DNA of 64,000 nt from contig NZ_CP070228.1 of assembly GCF_016904675.1 (NCBI RefSeq), positions 992,001 through 1,056,000 on the forward strand. Reading direction: 5' to 3'. Shown piece by piece: positions 63,056 through 64,000 of this stretch (its first letter is position 1; each line of letters opens with the position of its first letter). Below the pieces are notes generated by a model. That model saw only the letters and a list, made by a program, of their open reading frames with translations, was not told where the DNA came from and made no database searches. This DNA is from Arcanobacterium phocisimile. GTDB lineage: Bacteria > Actinomycetota > Actinomycetes > Actinomycetales > Actinomycetaceae. Position numbers and translations under genes: made by a program.

Positions 63056-63353
63056 GACTGAACATTCATATGCAGAACGTATTTTAGGAACAATTCTCGG
63101 CAAGACTCTTGCTAAACGCCGTAAAGAACTTGGCATGACTCAGGAAGAAGTGGCTTATAAAGCGCAGATCAACCGCGAGCACTACCAGCAAATGGAATAC
63201 GGGCGCTCAGACCGCAAACGCAATTCACCACTGAACCCGAAATTGAGCACCCTGCTCAAACTCGCTGATGCACTAGAGATTCCTGTCGAAGTACTGCTTC
63301 GAGATGCCCTAGCGGCCTATGCCGAAGCTAAAAAACACGAAGAAATATTCTAA
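63054..63353 (+). CDS. XRE-family helix-turn-helix transcriptional regulator
   Basis: A 99-residue DNA-binding protein that is little more than a Cro/C1-type domain: LAKRRKELGMTQEEVAYKAQ is helices 1-2, INREHYQQMEYGRSDRKRN the recognition part, and LSTLLKLADALEIPVEVLLR the C-terminal helices. A basic insert (SDRKRNSPLNPK) lengthens the loop before helix 4. No partner gene or cognate target is evident nearby except the inverted repeat over its own start. No Shine-Dalgarno is seen. It converges on the SpoU gene with two bases between stops. Confidence 0.88.
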   Translation: MTEHSYAERILGTILGKTLAKRRKELGMTQEEVAYKAQINREHYQQMEYGRSDRKRNSPLNPKLSTLLKLADALEIPVEVLLRDALAAYAEAKKHEEIF

Positions 63354-63355
63354 TA

Positions 63356-64000
63356 TCAGCGAAGTCGGAGTTCCCACGCGGCAACCGCACCTGCAGCAGC
63401 AACATTAAGTGAATCAACTTCGCCGGCCATCGGGATAACAACCGCATGGTCAGAATGGGCAATCGTGGCGTTACTCAGGCCATCACCTTCGGTTCCTAAA
63501 ATGAGTGCCACTTTGGAATCCGGAGCATTGACCTCGGGTAGCTGCGCAAATTCATCGAGCGTGAGCGCATCGTTTCGCAACGCCAATGACGCAGTTATCC
63601 AGCCGTTATCTTTCAGCACCTGCATGGAACGTGGCCAGTTTTCGATACGTGTCCACGGCACTTGGAAAACTGTCCCCATTGAGACACGCACAGCACGGCG
63701 GTAGAGCGGATCAGACGCCGAATCAGTCAAGAGCACCGCATCGAAACCGAGAGCTGCCATCGAGCGGAACACCGCCCCCACATTTGTGTGATTGACCAGA
63801 TTTTCTAATACAACAATACGTCGCGCAGAACTATGCGAACCGATAAAAGACTCAAGTTCAGGCAAATGCGGGCGATTCATTGCTGCTAAGGCGCCACGAT
63901 GCACGTGGAAACCCGTGAGCTCCTCAATGAGTTCTTCGCTAGCAACATAGACCGGAACGTCCCCACCGTCGGAATTTCCGGTAGCTTGTTCAATAATGGG
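63356..64000 (-). CDS. SpoU/TrmH-family RNA 2'-O-methyltransferase (5' end outside window)
   Basis: The frame is open through the window edge, so at least 214 residues are visible and the N-terminus is missing. The visible part begins with a segment including VPVYVASEELIEELTGFHVH, a substrate-binding-like region, followed by the SPOUT domain: LENLVNHTNVGAVFRSMAAL, LILGTEGDGLSNAT and IPMAGEVDSLNVAAAGAVAAWE. It methylates a ribose in tRNA or rRNA; the target cannot be assigned. A shorter product starting at GTG 63904 would cut the domain and is unlikely. Confidence 0.9.
   Translation of the reverse strand, partial: PIIEQATGNSDGGDVPVYVASEELIEELTGFHVHRGALAAMNRPHLPELESFIGSHSSARRIVVLENLVNHTNVGAVFRSMAALGFDAVLLTDSASDPLYRRAVRVSMGTVFQVPWTRIENWPRSMQVLKDNGWITASLALRNDALTLDEFAQLPEVNAPDSKVALILGTEGDGLSNATIAHSDHAVVIPMAGEVDSLNVAAAGAVAAWELRLR

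Overview
The window looks like a chromosomal segment of a moderate-GC actinobacterium, most likely of the Actinomycetaceae (Arcanobacterium/Trueperella-like; this is inference from gene content and roughly balanced base composition). Supporting signs are WhiA, a complete Pup ligase/Pup/Dop/ARC cluster, an ANTAR response regulator, an ImuA-ImuB-DnaE2 cassette under an actinobacterial SOS box, and many GTG starts on apparently leaderless genes. No rRNA, CRISPR array, intact prophage or intact transposon was seen; two leucine tRNAs are present.

Layout. 1-3750 (minus): chromosome maintenance genes rluB (cut by the edge), scpB, scpA, parA, xerD. 3840-5945 (plus): transketolase. 6113-9606 (minus): glycolytic run gap-pgk-tpiA-secG. 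9824-17664 (minus): whiA-yvcK-rapZ-uvrC-uvrA. 17739-18967 (plus): a YciI-like gene and an SBF-type transporter. 19168-24905 is accessory: a lactococcin-972-type bacteriocin gene broken by frameshifts with intact membrane and ABC genes, an ABC-F gene, then IS3 and IS30 remnants. 24915-26083 (minus): TerC preceded by a clear yybP-ykoY (manganese) riboswitch. 26162-30583 (minus): uvrB and coaE, separated by an MFS gene flanked by 41-bp direct repeats. 30695-34661: a second exporter cluster with a small secreted cysteine-pair peptide, a peptidoglycan-binding adaptor, an ABC ATPase, an FtsX-type permease and a divergent lipoprotein; this is the best candidate here for an undescribed system. 34760-43523: rpsA, a methyltransferase, polA, a thioesterase, an ANTAR regulator, tRNA-Leu, pyk, lgt. 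43568-50179 (minus): the Pup-conjugation operon with an FKBP protein and trmI, without proteasome core genes. 50310-55809: RecB-like nuclease, HAD phosphatase, uppP, an aldo/keto reductase-like gene, an acidic protein, aroE, tRNA-Leu, a MazG-like gene. 55925-62359 (minus): two small genes and the imuA-imuB-dnaE2 mutagenesis operon. 62445-64000: trmL, an XRE regulator, and a SpoU methyltransferase cut by the edge.

How it fits together. Most of the window is conserved core: nucleotide excision repair (uvrA, uvrB, uvrC, polA), SOS mutagenesis, central glycolysis, chromosome segregation, protein pupylation. The accessory blocks sit in the joints between conserved neighbours (uvrA side/terC, uvrB/coaE, coaE/rpsA) and carry bacteriocin-like exporters, an ABC-F protein and an efflux pump, as expected of an arsenal and self-protection zone. 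Two regulatory patterns stand out: a translational Mn riboswitch apparently controlling a TTG start, and at least fourteen genes with a TAnnnT box 6-8 nt before the start codon and no usable Shine-Dalgarno, indicating leaderless mRNAs.
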